This document shows, piece after piece, positions 10,102 through 19,182 of a stretch of 64,000 nt of DNA. Every line of letters begins with the position of its first letter. Positions within the stretch are counted from its first letter, which is position 1. A program made the translations under genes and the position numbers. The notes under the pieces are model-generated. The model was not told the DNA's origin. It did not search any database and saw only the letters and a list, made by a program, of their open reading frames with translations. The DNA comes from ZC4RG35 sp964571765. GTDB lineage: Bacteria > Actinomycetota > Acidimicrobiia > Spongiisociales > ZC4RG35. The stretch covers positions 44,565 through 108,564 of the forward strand of contig CAZNDH010000005.1 of the NCBI GenBank assembly GCA_964571765.1, in the 5' to 3' direction.

Positions 10102-11694
10102 TCAACGGAGGGCACGGAAGAACCCGTCACGGGAGCCGATATAGATGGTGCCGTTCCACACCGCGGGGGTCGCCTCCAAGCAGGACTCTCCGAGGCTGAC
10201 CGACCACTGCAGCACCGGGCGAGCAGGATCGGCCAGCGAGTAGCTGCGGAGGTCGCCTCCGCATGTGGCCAGGATGAGCGAGTCGTCGATGACCAGCGGT
10301 GAGGACCAAGAGTGCCACCCCACCTGGTCGGCCCAGGTGACGTCCCCGGTGGTGGCGTCGACCACGAGCAGCTCACCGTGATGGGTGGGTGCGTAGAGAT
10401 GCCCGGCGTGCAGGGCGGGCGTGGCCCAGATCCCGGTGTCGGCCGCTCCCTGGGTGAGGTCGATGCCCCAGACCAGGGGGTCGCCGCCGGTGTAGGGGTC
10501 GAGCTTGATCAGCTGCCCCACCTCCCGGTTGCGGGCCAGGTTCACCGATCTTCCCAGGGATGGCTCGTACTCGATGGCCACGTAGAGGAAACCATGCTCG
10601 TCGACCACCGGGGTGGCGTCGATGTCACCGCCGGCGAAGTAGTCGAAAACGATCGGGGCGTTGCCGTTTCGGATGTCGGAGACGTCCAGCCCAACCACCC
10701 GGCCACCCGAGTTGGTGAAGTAGACCCGCTGCTCGTACGCCGCAGGCGAGGACTCTATGGAGACGTTACGTCCCGACCGGGACAGGAGCAGGTCGTCGTA
10801 ACCGGGCATGGCGAGGAGTCGCTGCGGGTCGACAATGACCCGGCCCTGGTCGTCATAGGAGCGGTTGAGGAGATAGGCGAAGAACCAGCTGTTCTCCCCG
10901 CCTTGGTACATGATGTCGTCGATGATCACCGGGTTTCCGTCCCAGTCGTTGTTCCATATCCCTGCCACCTCGTTGGCATCGAGAGACCACAGCTCCTCGG
11001 GCTGGTCACGGTCCAAGGCAACGACACGCAGCTTGTTGTCGCGGGACCCGAAGTAGATCAACGGGTAGCCGTCGGGGTCGAGGGTGACGCTCCCCTTGAT
11101 GAGGTCGCCGGTGACGAACCTGGGACGGAGAGGCTGTCCGGTGTCTCCGTCGATGAAATGCACTGCCCGGTCGTAAGCGCCGAAGATCACTTCGGTGACC
11201 CCGTCAGAGCGCTGGTAGGCCACCGGCTGACCGGTCCAGCCCATCCCGCACCACACCCGTGACTCCCCGGCCACCGACGAGGTAGAGCACATCGCCTGGT
11301 CGGGATACCTCCACAGCAATTCGGGAGGTGAGGACACCGGGCCGGTCCCGTAGAAGGTGCGGGTGGGATTGCCCCGGAACATGGTCACCCCCGGTACCGA
11401 CCCCCAAGCCCGGCCCACGGTCCAACCGGGGACCTGGTCGGGAGCCCGCTTGGGGAGGGTGGTGTCGGTCGTGGTCGACCCCGGCGCCGTGGGCAGGGCC
11501 GAAGCCGCCGGGGTCGCCTGCCTCTCCGCTGTGGAAGTGGTGGTGGCCTGAGAAGCAGCAGGGGGGATCGACGTTTCGCCGCCCCCGAGCCGGTAGCCCA
11601 GCCCGAAGAAGGCGGCCATACCGAGAGCGGAGCCCAGGCCGACCACGGCGATCACCGGACCGACCCGTTCGGCCATTTCAGCTACCCGGTCCAC
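10102..11694 (-). CDS. Membrane-anchored PQQ-type beta-propeller protein
   Basis: A 530-residue protein with an N-terminal membrane helix (about 14–36), a Thr/Pro-rich linker (about 40–85) and an extracellular propeller. Repeated blade motifs are seen, for example VIFGAYDRAVHFIDGDTGQPLRP, LIYFGSRDNKLRVVALD, RVYFTNSGGRVVGLDVSD, HLYAPTHHGELLVVDATTGD and TIYIGSRDGFFRALR, the PQQ-repeat style. Enzymatic PQQ use is not implied; such propellers often act as scaffolds. The GTG at 11694 overlaps the capA-like stop by 17 bp; ATG 11676 is an alternative start. Function likely lies at the cell surface together with its two neighbours. Confidence 0.8.
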   Translation of the reverse strand: MDRVAEMAERVGPVIAVVGLGSALGMAAFFGLGYRLGGGETSIPPAASQATTTSTAERQATPAASALPTAPGSTTTDTTLPKRAPDQVPGWTVGRAWGSVPGVTMFRGNPTRTFYGTGPVSSPPELLWRYPDQAMCSTSSVAGESRVWCGMGWTGQPVAYQRSDGVTEVIFGAYDRAVHFIDGDTGQPLRPRFVTGDLIKGSVTLDPDGYPLIYFGSRDNKLRVVALDRDQPEELWSLDANEVAGIWNNDWDGNPVIIDDIMYQGGENSWFFAYLLNRSYDDQGRVIVDPQRLLAMPGYDDLLLSRSGRNVSIESSPAAYEQRVYFTNSGGRVVGLDVSDIRNGNAPIVFDYFAGGDIDATPVVDEHGFLYVAIEYEPSLGRSVNLARNREVGQLIKLDPYTGGDPLVWGIDLTQGAADTGIWATPALHAGHLYAPTHHGELLVVDATTGDVTWADQVGWHSWSSPLVIDDSLILATCGGDLRSYSLADPARPVLQWSVSLGESCLEATPAVWNGTIYIGSRDGFFRALR

Positions 11695-12766
11695 AATCCG
11701 GCTCGCCGGTGAGCACCGGCTGGCCGTGGGTGGCGATGAAGGCCGGGATCATGCAGGCGCCGAGTGACCCGTCGGGCTCGACGACCACCCGGGCGACGGC
11801 AGTTGTGGCGCTGGCCACCGAGTTGTGCGGCCAGACGAAGTTGCCCAGACCCCAGAACACCGCGGCCCCGTCGATCATCTCCATCGGCCCGAGGCGGTGC
11901 TGGTGGTGCCCGAAGATGATGTCGGCCCCGGCCTCGATCATCGCCGTGGCGTTGGCGATGTCGTCGAGCCTGGGGCTGGTGTCGAGCTCTCTGCCCCAGT
12001 GGATGGTGACCACCACGATGTCCGCCTGCTCCTTGGCGGCACGCACTGCCTCGACCATGCCAGCGGTGTCCTTACCGTGACGCATCCCCGCCCGGTCTTC
12101 GGTGGCGATCCACGAGGTGCTTGGGATCACCCCGCCGAACCCGAGCACTGCCACCCGCCAGCCGTTCATCTCGAAGATCGCCGGCTCTCCCGCCTGGTCG
12201 TGGTCCTTGCCCACGCCTACCGGGGCTATCCCGTGGGCGATCAACTGTTCCCGACCGTCGAGCAGGGCATCCTTGCCGAAGTCGCCGGAGTGGTTGTTGG
12301 CCAGGTTGGCAACATCTATCCCGTTGGCCCTCATCGACGGAAGGGCCGCGGTGGGGCATCGGAAGGTGAATGCCTTGTCGAGCGGGCTGCCCCGGTCGGA
12401 GGGGACACACTCCAGGTTGATGACGGTCAGGTCGTCCCTGAGAAACAGCCCGTCGAGACCGGCCCAGGCATGATCCCAGCCATGGCGGGCCAGGGCGGGG
12501 ATGTATGCCGGATCGACGGCGACGTCACCGGTGCCGTGGATCACCAGGCTTCCCTTTGGAGGGACGGTGGTGGTCGTCGTAGTAGGGATGATGGTCGTCG
12601 TGGTGGACGTGGTGGTCGTGGTTGTCGAGGTAGTCGTTGTGGTCTCGATCGCCTCCGGGAGGGTGGTCGACGTCGATCCCAGGGCGGTCCAGGCCCAGAA
12701 GAAGCCGGAGCCGACTACCACGCCACCAACCAATACCAACAGGGACTTGAAGAACCGGTTCGACAC
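11678..12766 (-). CDS. CapA-family surface protein (metallophosphatase fold)
   Basis: A 362-residue protein with an N-terminal anchor (about 7–28), an almost pure threonine linker (about 42–68) and a PGA_cap/CapA domain. Diagnostic pieces are GTGDVAVDP, TVINLECVPSD, VANLANNHSGDFG, VVVTIHWGRELDTSP, GADIIFGHHQHRLGPMEMIDG and VFWGLGNFVWPH, with the Asp, Asn and His residues of the calcineurin-like metal site. CapA proteins act in poly-gamma-glutamate synthesis, but no capBC partners are present, so a more general surface hydrolase role is possible. It begins 90 bp after the aapP stop, with hairpins between, and is followed by an overlapping propeller gene. Confidence 0.87.
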   Translation of the reverse strand: MSNRFFKSLLVLVGGVVVGSGFFWAWTALGSTSTTLPEAIETTTTTSTTTTTTSTTTTIIPTTTTTTVPPKGSLVIHGTGDVAVDPAYIPALARHGWDHAWAGLDGLFLRDDLTVINLECVPSDRGSPLDKAFTFRCPTAALPSMRANGIDVANLANNHSGDFGKDALLDGREQLIAHGIAPVGVGKDHDQAGEPAIFEMNGWRVAVLGFGGVIPSTSWIATEDRAGMRHGKDTAGMVEAVRAAKEQADIVVVTIHWGRELDTSPRLDDIANATAMIEAGADIIFGHHQHRLGPMEMIDGAAVFWGLGNFVWPHNSVASATTAVARVVVEPDGSLGACMIPAFIATHGQPVLTGEPDCGPGS

Positions 12767-12786
12767 GACCGAGGAGAGGCTATCTC

Positions 12787-12810
12787 GTGCCTCCGCTTAC
12801 GGAGAGGCAC
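12787..12810 (-). terminator. Hairpin between aapP and the capA-like gene
   Basis: GTGCCTC (12787–12793) pairs with GAGGCAC (12804–12810). A second small stem, CCCCGC with GCGGGG, follows at about 12817–12835. Together they probably end or reduce aapJQMP transcription before the surface-protein genes. There is no T-tract. Confidence 0.4.
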
Positions 12811-12855
12811 CTGCGCCCCCGCGGGCAGAGCGGGGACAGTCGGATGAGGAAGCGC

Positions 12856-13620
12856 CTACAGGATCTGACTGAGAAACAGCTTGGTGCGGTCCTCCTGGGG
12901 GTCGGTGAAGAAGTGCTCCGGCGTGCCCACTTCGACGATCTGGCCCTCGGCCATGAACACCACCCGGTCGGCCACCGCCCGGGCGAACCCCATCTCGTGG
13001 GTGACCACGATCATGGTCATGCCTCCTTTGGCCAACTCGACCATGACGTCGAGGACTTCTTTGATCATCTCCGGATCGAGGGCGGAGGTCACCTCGTCGA
13101 ACAACATCACCTTGGGCTGCATCGCCAGGGCCCGGGCGATGGCAACCCGCTGCTGCTGACCCCCGGAGAGCTGACCCGGGTATTTGCGGGCTTGCTCGGG
13201 GATCTTGACCCGGGTCAGCATCTGCATGGCCAACTCCTCGGCCTCCTGCTTCGGCTTTCGGCGCACCTGCCGGGGGGCCAGGGTCACATTGGCGAGGACA
13301 CTGAGATGGGGAAAGAGGTTGAACGACTGGAACACCATCCCGGTCTCCTTCCTCACCTCTTGAATCGCCTTCAGGTCGTCGGTCAACTCGATCCCGTCGA
13401 CCACGATCCTCCCGGCATCGTGCTTTTCCAGGCGATTGATACACCGGATCAGGGTGGACTTCCCCGAGCCGGAAGGACCGATGACCACTACCACCTCTTG
13501 ACGCCCCACGTTCATGTTGATGCCCTTGAGGGCCTGGAAACTGTCGAACAGCTTGTCGACACCCTCCATCTCGATGATCGACTCACCGGTCGCTTTGGTT
13601 GCATCGGCGAACACGGTCAT
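12856..13620 (-). CDS. aapP: General L-amino-acid ABC transporter ATPase
   Basis: A 254-residue ABC ATPase: Walker A GPSGSGKST, MVFQSFNLFPHL Q-loop, LSGGQQQR signature, VMLFDE Walker B, SALDPE D-loop and VTHEMGF switch. It is the energiser for the two large permeases encoded upstream. The Walker B is followed by V instead of the more usual P (DEVTSALDP), a variant also known in other family members. The start ATG 13620 is fixed by GGAGGAG 5 nt upstream; a longer frame exists but lacks homology. It is the last gene of aapJQMP, 13 bp after aapM. Confidence 0.93.
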   Translation of the reverse strand: MTVFADATKATGESIIEMEGVDKLFDSFQALKGINMNVGRQEVVVVIGPSGSGKSTLIRCINRLEKHDAGRIVVDGIELTDDLKAIQEVRKETGMVFQSFNLFPHLSVLANVTLAPRQVRRKPKQEAEELAMQMLTRVKIPEQARKYPGQLSGGQQQRVAIARALAMQPKVMLFDEVTSALDPEMIKEVLDVMVELAKGGMTMIVVTHEMGFARAVADRVVFMAEGQIVEVGTPEHFFTDPQEDRTKLFLSQIL

Positions 13621-13633
13621 GGTGTCTCCTCCT

Positions 13634-14872
13634 TCACCTCTCTCCGACCCCCAGCCGCTTCTCGAGACGACGGGACTCGCGGGACATGACATAGCTGCCG
13701 ATCCAGAACAGGACCCCGGCGAAGCCCAAGGTCAATACCTCCAAGCCCTGAGCCAGGAAGCGCTGCTGTGTGGTGGCTATCTGAGCGACCCGGAGAATCT
13801 CGAAGAGCCCGACGATCGAGACCAGGGAGGTGTCCTTGTACAGGCTGATGAACTGCCCGACCATGGCAGGGATGGTGTTACGCAGGGCTTGTGGCAACAC
13901 CACCTGGCGCATCGTCCTCCACGGAGAGAGCCCGAGCGCCTGCGCCGCTTCGACCTGGCCACGGTGGACCGACTGGAGCCCGCCCCTCACCACCTCGGCG
14001 ATGTAGGCCGCCTCGAACATGGTGATGGCGATCAAGATCCTGATCACCGGGCTTGGCCGCAGACCGGCGGGCAGGAAGAAGCCGATGGCGAAGGCTCCCA
14101 GCAGCAGCAGGGTGATCAGGGGGACTCCCCTGATCAATTCGATGTAACCGACGGACAGCCAGCGCACCGCCGGCAGAGAAGAGCGGCGACCCATGGCCAG
14201 GATCAGCCCGAAGGGGAAAGCGAGGAGGATCCCGGCCACGGTGAGGAAGATGCTGAGGTGGAGCCCACCCCAGCCGTTCCAACCGACCCCTCCCGACACC
14301 AGCACCCAATAGATGGCGAAGAGCAGGAGGGCGAGGACCGGAACCGTGAAGCGGCGCACCGGGCGGGGAGCATTGCGACCCAGATAAAACACGCCGAAGC
14401 CGGCCCCAAGGGTGCCGGCCACCGTCAGGGTGGGCCCCAGTGTGGTGGTCAAGGCCAGCATCAACCCGACCACGACAAGGGCCGGCCAGAAGCGGCGGGC
14501 GAAAGAGCGCCACCCGGAGGGTCGAAATGGGAGACCGGCCTCGGCAGCCCTGGCTTGGGCCGACGCCGAGGCCATTGCCCCCATGAAGCCGAAGAACAGT
14601 CCAACCAGGATCAGGGCCACCGCCGGCCTCCACATCTGGTCACGGGGGAACCGGCCCACCATGAACAGGGCCAGGTTGACCCTCAAGATGGCGAAGTCGG
14701 CGCTGAGAAGGAACCGGATCAGGCCGGTGCCCGCCCATGCCACCACCAAGCCCACTACCAGGGTCAGAAGTGTGTCCCACCAGGTCCGGAAGAGGTTTCG
14801 TCGCACCCAATTGAGGGCCGGACGCGTCGGTGGAGGGTTCTCCGTGCGAGGTGGTGCGACGACGTCGGTCAT
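13634..14872 (-). CDS. aapM: General L-amino-acid ABC transporter permease AapM
   Basis: A 412-residue permease. The extra N-terminal helices and the opening LNWVRRNLFRTWWDTLLTL are typical of AapM/YhdY proteins, which are much longer than ordinary HEAA permeases. The transport core has YIELIRGVPLITLLLL, then the EAA loop QSVHRGQVEAAQALGLSPWRTMRQVVLPQALRNTIP. Eight or more membrane segments can be counted. It overlaps the aapQ stop by one base (TGATG) and is followed by aapP. Substrates of the family are polar and acidic amino acids. Confidence 0.92.
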   Translation of the reverse strand: MTDVVAPPRTENPPPTRPALNWVRRNLFRTWWDTLLTLVVGLVVAWAGTGLIRFLLSADFAILRVNLALFMVGRFPRDQMWRPAVALILVGLFFGFMGAMASASAQARAAEAGLPFRPSGWRSFARRFWPALVVVGLMLALTTTLGPTLTVAGTLGAGFGVFYLGRNAPRPVRRFTVPVLALLLFAIYWVLVSGGVGWNGWGGLHLSIFLTVAGILLAFPFGLILAMGRRSSLPAVRWLSVGYIELIRGVPLITLLLLGAFAIGFFLPAGLRPSPVIRILIAITMFEAAYIAEVVRGGLQSVHRGQVEAAQALGLSPWRTMRQVVLPQALRNTIPAMVGQFISLYKDTSLVSIVGLFEILRVAQIATTQQRFLAQGLEVLTLGFAGVLFWIGSYVMSRESRRLEKRLGVGER

Positions 14873-16047
14873 CAGCGGGTCACGTACTGGAGCCGTCGGT
14901 TGAGGATGTTGACCAGGAAGGAGATGGTCAACGAGAAGATCAGATAGGCGCCCATCAGGATGACGATGATCTGCGGAGCTGGGAACCCGTTGCCGATCGC
15001 CTGGAAGCCGATCGTCGTCACCTCGGCGAAAGCCACGGCGATTGCCAACGAGGTGTTCTTGGTGTAATTGAGGTACTGGTTTATCACCGGTGGCAAAGCG
15101 ATCCGCATCGCTTGGGGGAAGGTCACGAATCGAAGCCGCTGAAACGTGCTGAGAGCCAGGGCGTTGGCCGCCTCGGTCTGCCCCTTGTGCACCGCCTGGA
15201 TCGACCCGCGGGTGATCTCGGCGACGTGGCTGGCGGTGTACAGGACCAGGGCCCCCACCACCGCGAAGTAGGCACCGAGCCCGCTGAACCCGCCGGTGAC
15301 CGCCCTGCCCTCCAGTGTGGGCAGGGACAAGATGATGGGAGCGCCCAGTGCCAGGTAGCCGACGGTGATCACCACCACCAGGACGCCCAACGACCAGAGC
15401 ACCCGACGATGAGGATCACCGGTGAGCGTGCACACCCGGGTTCTCCACCACCACACCAGGCCCGCCAGCACTACCGCGCCCAATAGAACCAGTCGATAGA
15501 TGCCTGCACTCGGGCCCGCCTCGAGAGCAGGGACCGTGATTCGGAGGTTGCTGACGACAAACCAGCCAAAAAGCGACACCGGTTCCCGGGCCGGTGGCAG
15601 ACGGAGAATCACGGCGAGGAACCCGAAGACGATGATGAGCAGGGGTGGCAGATTGCGGAACACCTCCACATAGACCGCGGCCAACTTGGAAACCAGCCAG
15701 TTGGTAGAGAGACGCGCCACGCCGATCAAAACACCGAGGATGGTCAGCAGTGGCAGCCCCACGACCACCAGGGCGAAGGTGTTCTGCAGGCCGCGGGTGA
15801 GGGCCCGGCGGACGGTGGCCCCGGATCCGATCGGGGAGTCGGCGATGGGAGTCCCTGCCGGCTGGCCGAGGAAGCCGAAGTCGGTGCGGATCCCCTGGGC
15901 TCGCAGGTTGTTGGTGACGTTGAACCAGAGCACGTAGACGACCAGAGCCACCACGGCCAGAGCGAGAACCTGGATCGCGAGTCGGAGCACCCTGAGGTCC
16001 CTCCAGATCGGAGGGCGGTAGCGCGTCTCGGCGGTGCGGTTCGTCAT
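14872..16047 (-). CDS. aapQ: General L-amino-acid ABC transporter permease AapQ
   Basis: A 391-residue permease of the AapQ/YhdX type. It has an N-terminal helix (about 24–44), a periplasm-type loop with FGFLGQPAGTPIAD (the known FGFL block of AapQ), then FVALV-like NTFALVVVGLPLLTILGVLIGVARLS, YVEVFRNLPPLLIIVF and the EAA loop QAVHKGQTEAANALALSTFQRLRFVTFPQAMRIALPP. It pairs with AapM to form the channel. It begins 58 bp after aapJ and shares one base with aapM. Confidence 0.92.
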   Translation of the reverse strand: MTNRTAETRYRPPIWRDLRVLRLAIQVLALAVVALVVYVLWFNVTNNLRAQGIRTDFGFLGQPAGTPIADSPIGSGATVRRALTRGLQNTFALVVVGLPLLTILGVLIGVARLSTNWLVSKLAAVYVEVFRNLPPLLIIVFGFLAVILRLPPAREPVSLFGWFVVSNLRITVPALEAGPSAGIYRLVLLGAVVLAGLVWWWRTRVCTLTGDPHRRVLWSLGVLVVVITVGYLALGAPIILSLPTLEGRAVTGGFSGLGAYFAVVGALVLYTASHVAEITRGSIQAVHKGQTEAANALALSTFQRLRFVTFPQAMRIALPPVINQYLNYTKNTSLAIAVAFAEVTTIGFQAIGNGFPAPQIIVILMGAYLIFSLTISFLVNILNRRLQYVTR

Positions 16048-16105
16048 TCATCGACCAGTGGGGAGCGGCCAAGCCGCTCCCCACTGACATCATGTTTGGT
16101 TGTGC

Positions 16106-17191
16106 TCAATAAGGCGGTGCGTAGAGCAGGCCACCATCGGTCCACAACGAGTTCAGGCCTCGGGGGACCCCTAGTGGTGTCACGTTCCGGTCGTAGATCT
16201 CGCCGTAGTTGCCAACCGCAGCGATCACTTCCGCCGGCCAGCCGGGTTCGAGACCCAAGCCGGTGTCGACCACCGCGGTATTGCCGTCGGCGTCGGTTAT
16301 CTCCAGCCCGAGCAGCCGCCTGATCGCGGTGTTCTCGGTGTCGTCGAAGGTGCCCACATTCGACTGAGTGATCTCGAGCTCCTCGGCGATGATCGTCACC
16401 AGCACGGTCCAGTCGACGATCTGCGCCCACTGGCTGTCCCCATCACGGACCACGGGTCCCAACGGCTCCTTGGAGAAGGTCTCGTCGAGGATCACCAGCG
16501 AATCGGGCCCACCGGCGTCAGCAGGGAACACGGCACGCCGCGCCGCCAACTGGCTCTTGTCCGAGGTCCAGCCGTCGCACTGACCGTCGATGAACGCCGC
16601 CTGGATCAGATCGTTGTCGGCGAAGGTCAACGGCGTGTAAGGGATGTCACCGAATCGGTTGGCCAGGTTCATCTCGGTCGTGGTACCGGTGAGGACACAA
16701 ACCGCGACACCCGACATGTCCTCGATGCTCTCGAAGCCGCTGTCGGCCCTGACCATCATCCCCTGACCGTCGTAGAACGTGGTGGTGGCGAAGGTGGCAC
16801 CCTCGGCCCCGTCCCGCGTGGCCGTGAACGTGGTGTTTCTGATCAGCACGTCGATCTCTCCGGACTGGAGAGCGGTGAATCGCTGACCTGCATCCAGCGG
16901 TATGAACTCCACTGCGTCGGGGTCACCAAAGACAGCCGCGGCCACCGCCCGGCAGTAATCGATGTCGAATCCAGAGAAGTTGCCGTCCTCGTCGACAAAC
17001 CCGAATCCGGGCACAAGGTTGTTTACCCCGCAGTTGAGGACTCCCCGTGACTGCACCTCGGCGAGGACACTCCCTGCTGGCGGGCCGCCGGTCCCTGGCC
17101 CGGCAGTGGTTGTGGTGCCGGTCGTGGTGGTACACCCAGCCACCACCATCCCCACGACCACGAGTACCGCGACCAAATTTCTCGATCTCAT
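16106..17191 (-). CDS. aapJ: General L-amino-acid ABC transporter binding lipoprotein
   Basis: A 361-residue binding protein. The signal peptide ends in the lipobox VVAGC, followed by a short Thr/Gly linker. The AapJ pattern is present: VQSRGVLNCGVNNLVPGFGFVDEDGNFSGFDIDYCRAVAAAVFGD, IDVLIRNTTFTATRD, FATTTFYDGQGMMV, and the C-terminal NYGEIYDRNVTPLGVPRGLNSLW. Two cysteine pairs match those of AapJ. Start ATG 17191 has GGAGG 5 nt upstream. It heads aapJQMP; the 5' leader carries an 8-bp stem (CGGGCGCC, 17210–17240). Confidence 0.93.
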   Translation of the reverse strand: MRSRNLVAVLVVVGMVVAGCTTTTGTTTTAGPGTGGPPAGSVLAEVQSRGVLNCGVNNLVPGFGFVDEDGNFSGFDIDYCRAVAAAVFGDPDAVEFIPLDAGQRFTALQSGEIDVLIRNTTFTATRDGAEGATFATTTFYDGQGMMVRADSGFESIEDMSGVAVCVLTGTTTEMNLANRFGDIPYTPLTFADNDLIQAAFIDGQCDGWTSDKSQLAARRAVFPADAGGPDSLVILDETFSKEPLGPVVRDGDSQWAQIVDWTVLVTIIAEELEITQSNVGTFDDTENTAIRRLLGLEITDADGNTAVVDTGLGLEPGWPAEVIAAVGNYGEIYDRNVTPLGVPRGLNSLWTDGGLLYAPPY

Positions 17192-17209
17192 GTTTCCTCC
17201 ATTTAGGCA

Positions 17210-17240
17210 GGCGCCCGGCCTCCCCGGGACGACGGGCGCC
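17210..17240 (-). other. Stem-loop in aapJ leader
   Basis: GGCGCCCG (17210–17217) pairs with CGGGCGCC (17233–17240) across a 15-nt loop, 19 bp before the aapJ ATG. It could be the end of a small leader structure or of the dxs-upstream transcript read in the other direction. No known riboswitch fold is visible. Confidence 0.4.
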
Positions 17241-17300
17241 CAATCGACCCTAATCCGTTTGTTCGGGGCCGGGGTGGGGAAACCCAAGGGCAATGAGATA

Positions 17301-19151
17301 TCAGCGCTGCGTCAGCCTTCGGACCCGGTCGGCCACCGACCCGGGGTCCATGCCAACCGAGGCGAGGATGTCGCCTGGTGAGCCATAAGGGAGGAACCTG
17401 TCGGGCACCCCGACTGTGGTGACCCTGGCCGTGCGACCGGCCTCGGCGAGCAACTCCATGACCGCCGAGCCCAGGCCCCCTGTGATCACCCCGTCCTCCA
17501 GGGTGACGACATGATCGACCGATGTGGCCCAGTCGGCGATCCTCGGGTCGAGAGGCTTGACCCAGCGAGCGTTGACCACACCGCAGGTGATCCCCTCGAC
17601 GGAGAGGTCGGCGGCGGCCTTCTCGGCGACCTCGACCATTCGGCCCACGGCCACCATGAGGACCTCGCCACCTTCAGAGACGAGGTCGGCAACCCCGATC
17701 TCGATCGGCTCCACCGGGACCGTGGGCACCGAGACAGCCCCACCCTTGGGGTACCTTATGGCGATCGGCCCGTCGTGGTCGACCGCGGTCTCGATCATGG
17801 CGCACAGCTCGGTGGCGTCGGCCGGAGCTCCGATCACCATGCCGGGGATCATCCTCAAGTAGGCCAGGTCGAACACACCATGGTGGGAGGGTCCGTCAGG
17901 GCCGGTGACGCCGGCGCGGTCGACGAGAAAGACCACCCCCAGGCCATGGAGGGCAACGTCGGAGACGATCTGATCGAAAGCGCGTTGGAGGAAGGAGGAG
18001 TAGATGGCCACCACCGGCTTCTTCCCCGCCATCGCCATGCCTGCTGCCAGGGTCACCGCATGCTGCTCTGCGATCCCGGTGTCGAATACCCGGTCGGGGA
18101 AACGCTGCGCCATCTGGCGAAGGCCGGCTGTCGAGACCATTGCAGCTGAGATACCCATCAGCTCCGGGCGTGACGCCGCCGCCTCGGCCAAGGCCCGCCC
18201 GGCAACCTCGGTCAGCTTGAGCTCGCTCTTCAGTTCCCGCCCGGTAGCGAGGTCGAAGGAGCCGACCCCGTGGAGCTTCTCCTCCTCGTCCTCGATGGCC
18301 GGCTGGTAGCCGCTCCCCTTCTGGGTCACTACGTGGACTACCACCGGCTCCTTGTAGGTCTTCGCCTGATGAAGGGTCTCTTCGAGGAGGCCAATGTCGT
18401 GACCGTCGAGAACCCCGGAGTATTTCAGGCCGAGGGCGTCGAAGACCGTAGCCGGCTCGAGGATCTGCTTGACCGCGTCCTTGACCCGTCCCGCCATCTC
18501 GTCGGCAGTCTCCCCGACGAGGGGAATTCCACGGAGCATCCTCCCGATGGTCCGTTTGGCCTTCTCGTATCGGGGGTCGATGCGGTAGTGGGCCAGCTTG
18601 GCCAGCGACGCCAGACCCCCAACTGTCGGCGCATACGACCGCTCATTGTCGTTGAGCACGATCACAAGACGCTCGGGTCGGGTCACCGCGATGTGGTTGA
18701 GCGCCTCATAGGCCATCCCTCCGGTGAACGAGCCGTCACCGATGATGGCCACCGTCCAGCCCGGGTACCCGGCCAGGGCGTGACCCAGGGCGTAACTGAG
18801 CGAGGTCGAGGCGTGGCTGTTCTCGACGAAGTCGTGAGATGACTCCTCCCGGCTCGGATATCCGGAGAGCCCCCCCGTTTGACGGAGCTTCTCGAACCCG
18901 CTGGCGCGCCCGGTCAGGAGCTTGTGCACGTACGCCTGATGTCCCACGTCCCAGATGAGGCGGTCGTTTGGGGAGTCGAACACCCGGTGCAGGGCCACGG
19001 TGAGCTCGACCACCCCGAGATTGGGTGAGAGGTGACCGCCGGTCCGAGAGACCCGGTCGAGGATGAACGCCCTGATCTCCTCACATAGCGCGGTCAACTC
19101 ATCGGGGGATAGGGCACCCAGGTCCGTCGGTTTGGTGATGTCTTCGAGCAT
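17301..19151 (-). CDS. dxs: 1-deoxy-D-xylulose-5-phosphate synthase
   Basis: A 616-residue thiamine-diphosphate enzyme that joins pyruvate and glyceraldehyde-3-phosphate in the first step of the MEP isoprenoid pathway. Key blocks: GGHLSPNLGVVELTVALH, DVGHQAYVHKLLTGR, the ThDP motif GDGSFTGGMAYEALN, AEQHAVTLAAGMA with the catalytic Glu, DRAGVTGPDGPSHHG and the transketolase C-domain with RWVKPLD. The ATG at 19151 opens the family's normal N-terminus. It follows the histidine kinase gene by only 31 bp on the same strand, so it may be read from the phosphate-regulated operon. The convergent-free 109 bp to aapJ hold the aapJ leader. Confidence 0.96.
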   Translation of the reverse strand: MLEDITKPTDLGALSPDELTALCEEIRAFILDRVSRTGGHLSPNLGVVELTVALHRVFDSPNDRLIWDVGHQAYVHKLLTGRASGFEKLRQTGGLSGYPSREESSHDFVENSHASTSLSYALGHALAGYPGWTVAIIGDGSFTGGMAYEALNHIAVTRPERLVIVLNDNERSYAPTVGGLASLAKLAHYRIDPRYEKAKRTIGRMLRGIPLVGETADEMAGRVKDAVKQILEPATVFDALGLKYSGVLDGHDIGLLEETLHQAKTYKEPVVVHVVTQKGSGYQPAIEDEEEKLHGVGSFDLATGRELKSELKLTEVAGRALAEAAASRPELMGISAAMVSTAGLRQMAQRFPDRVFDTGIAEQHAVTLAAGMAMAGKKPVVAIYSSFLQRAFDQIVSDVALHGLGVVFLVDRAGVTGPDGPSHHGVFDLAYLRMIPGMVIGAPADATELCAMIETAVDHDGPIAIRYPKGGAVSVPTVPVEPIEIGVADLVSEGGEVLMVAVGRMVEVAEKAAADLSVEGITCGVVNARWVKPLDPRIADWATSVDHVVTLEDGVITGGLGSAVMELLAEAGRTARVTTVGVPDRFLPYGSPGDILASVGMDPGSVADRVRRLTQR

Positions 19152-19182
19152 CCTCTGAAGCCAGGAACGGCCGTCCCGAAGG

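Noticed and set aside
13514..14947. Large plus-strand frame opposite aapM
   Set aside because: Gly/Gln/Glu-rich antisense translation of a clear permease gene.
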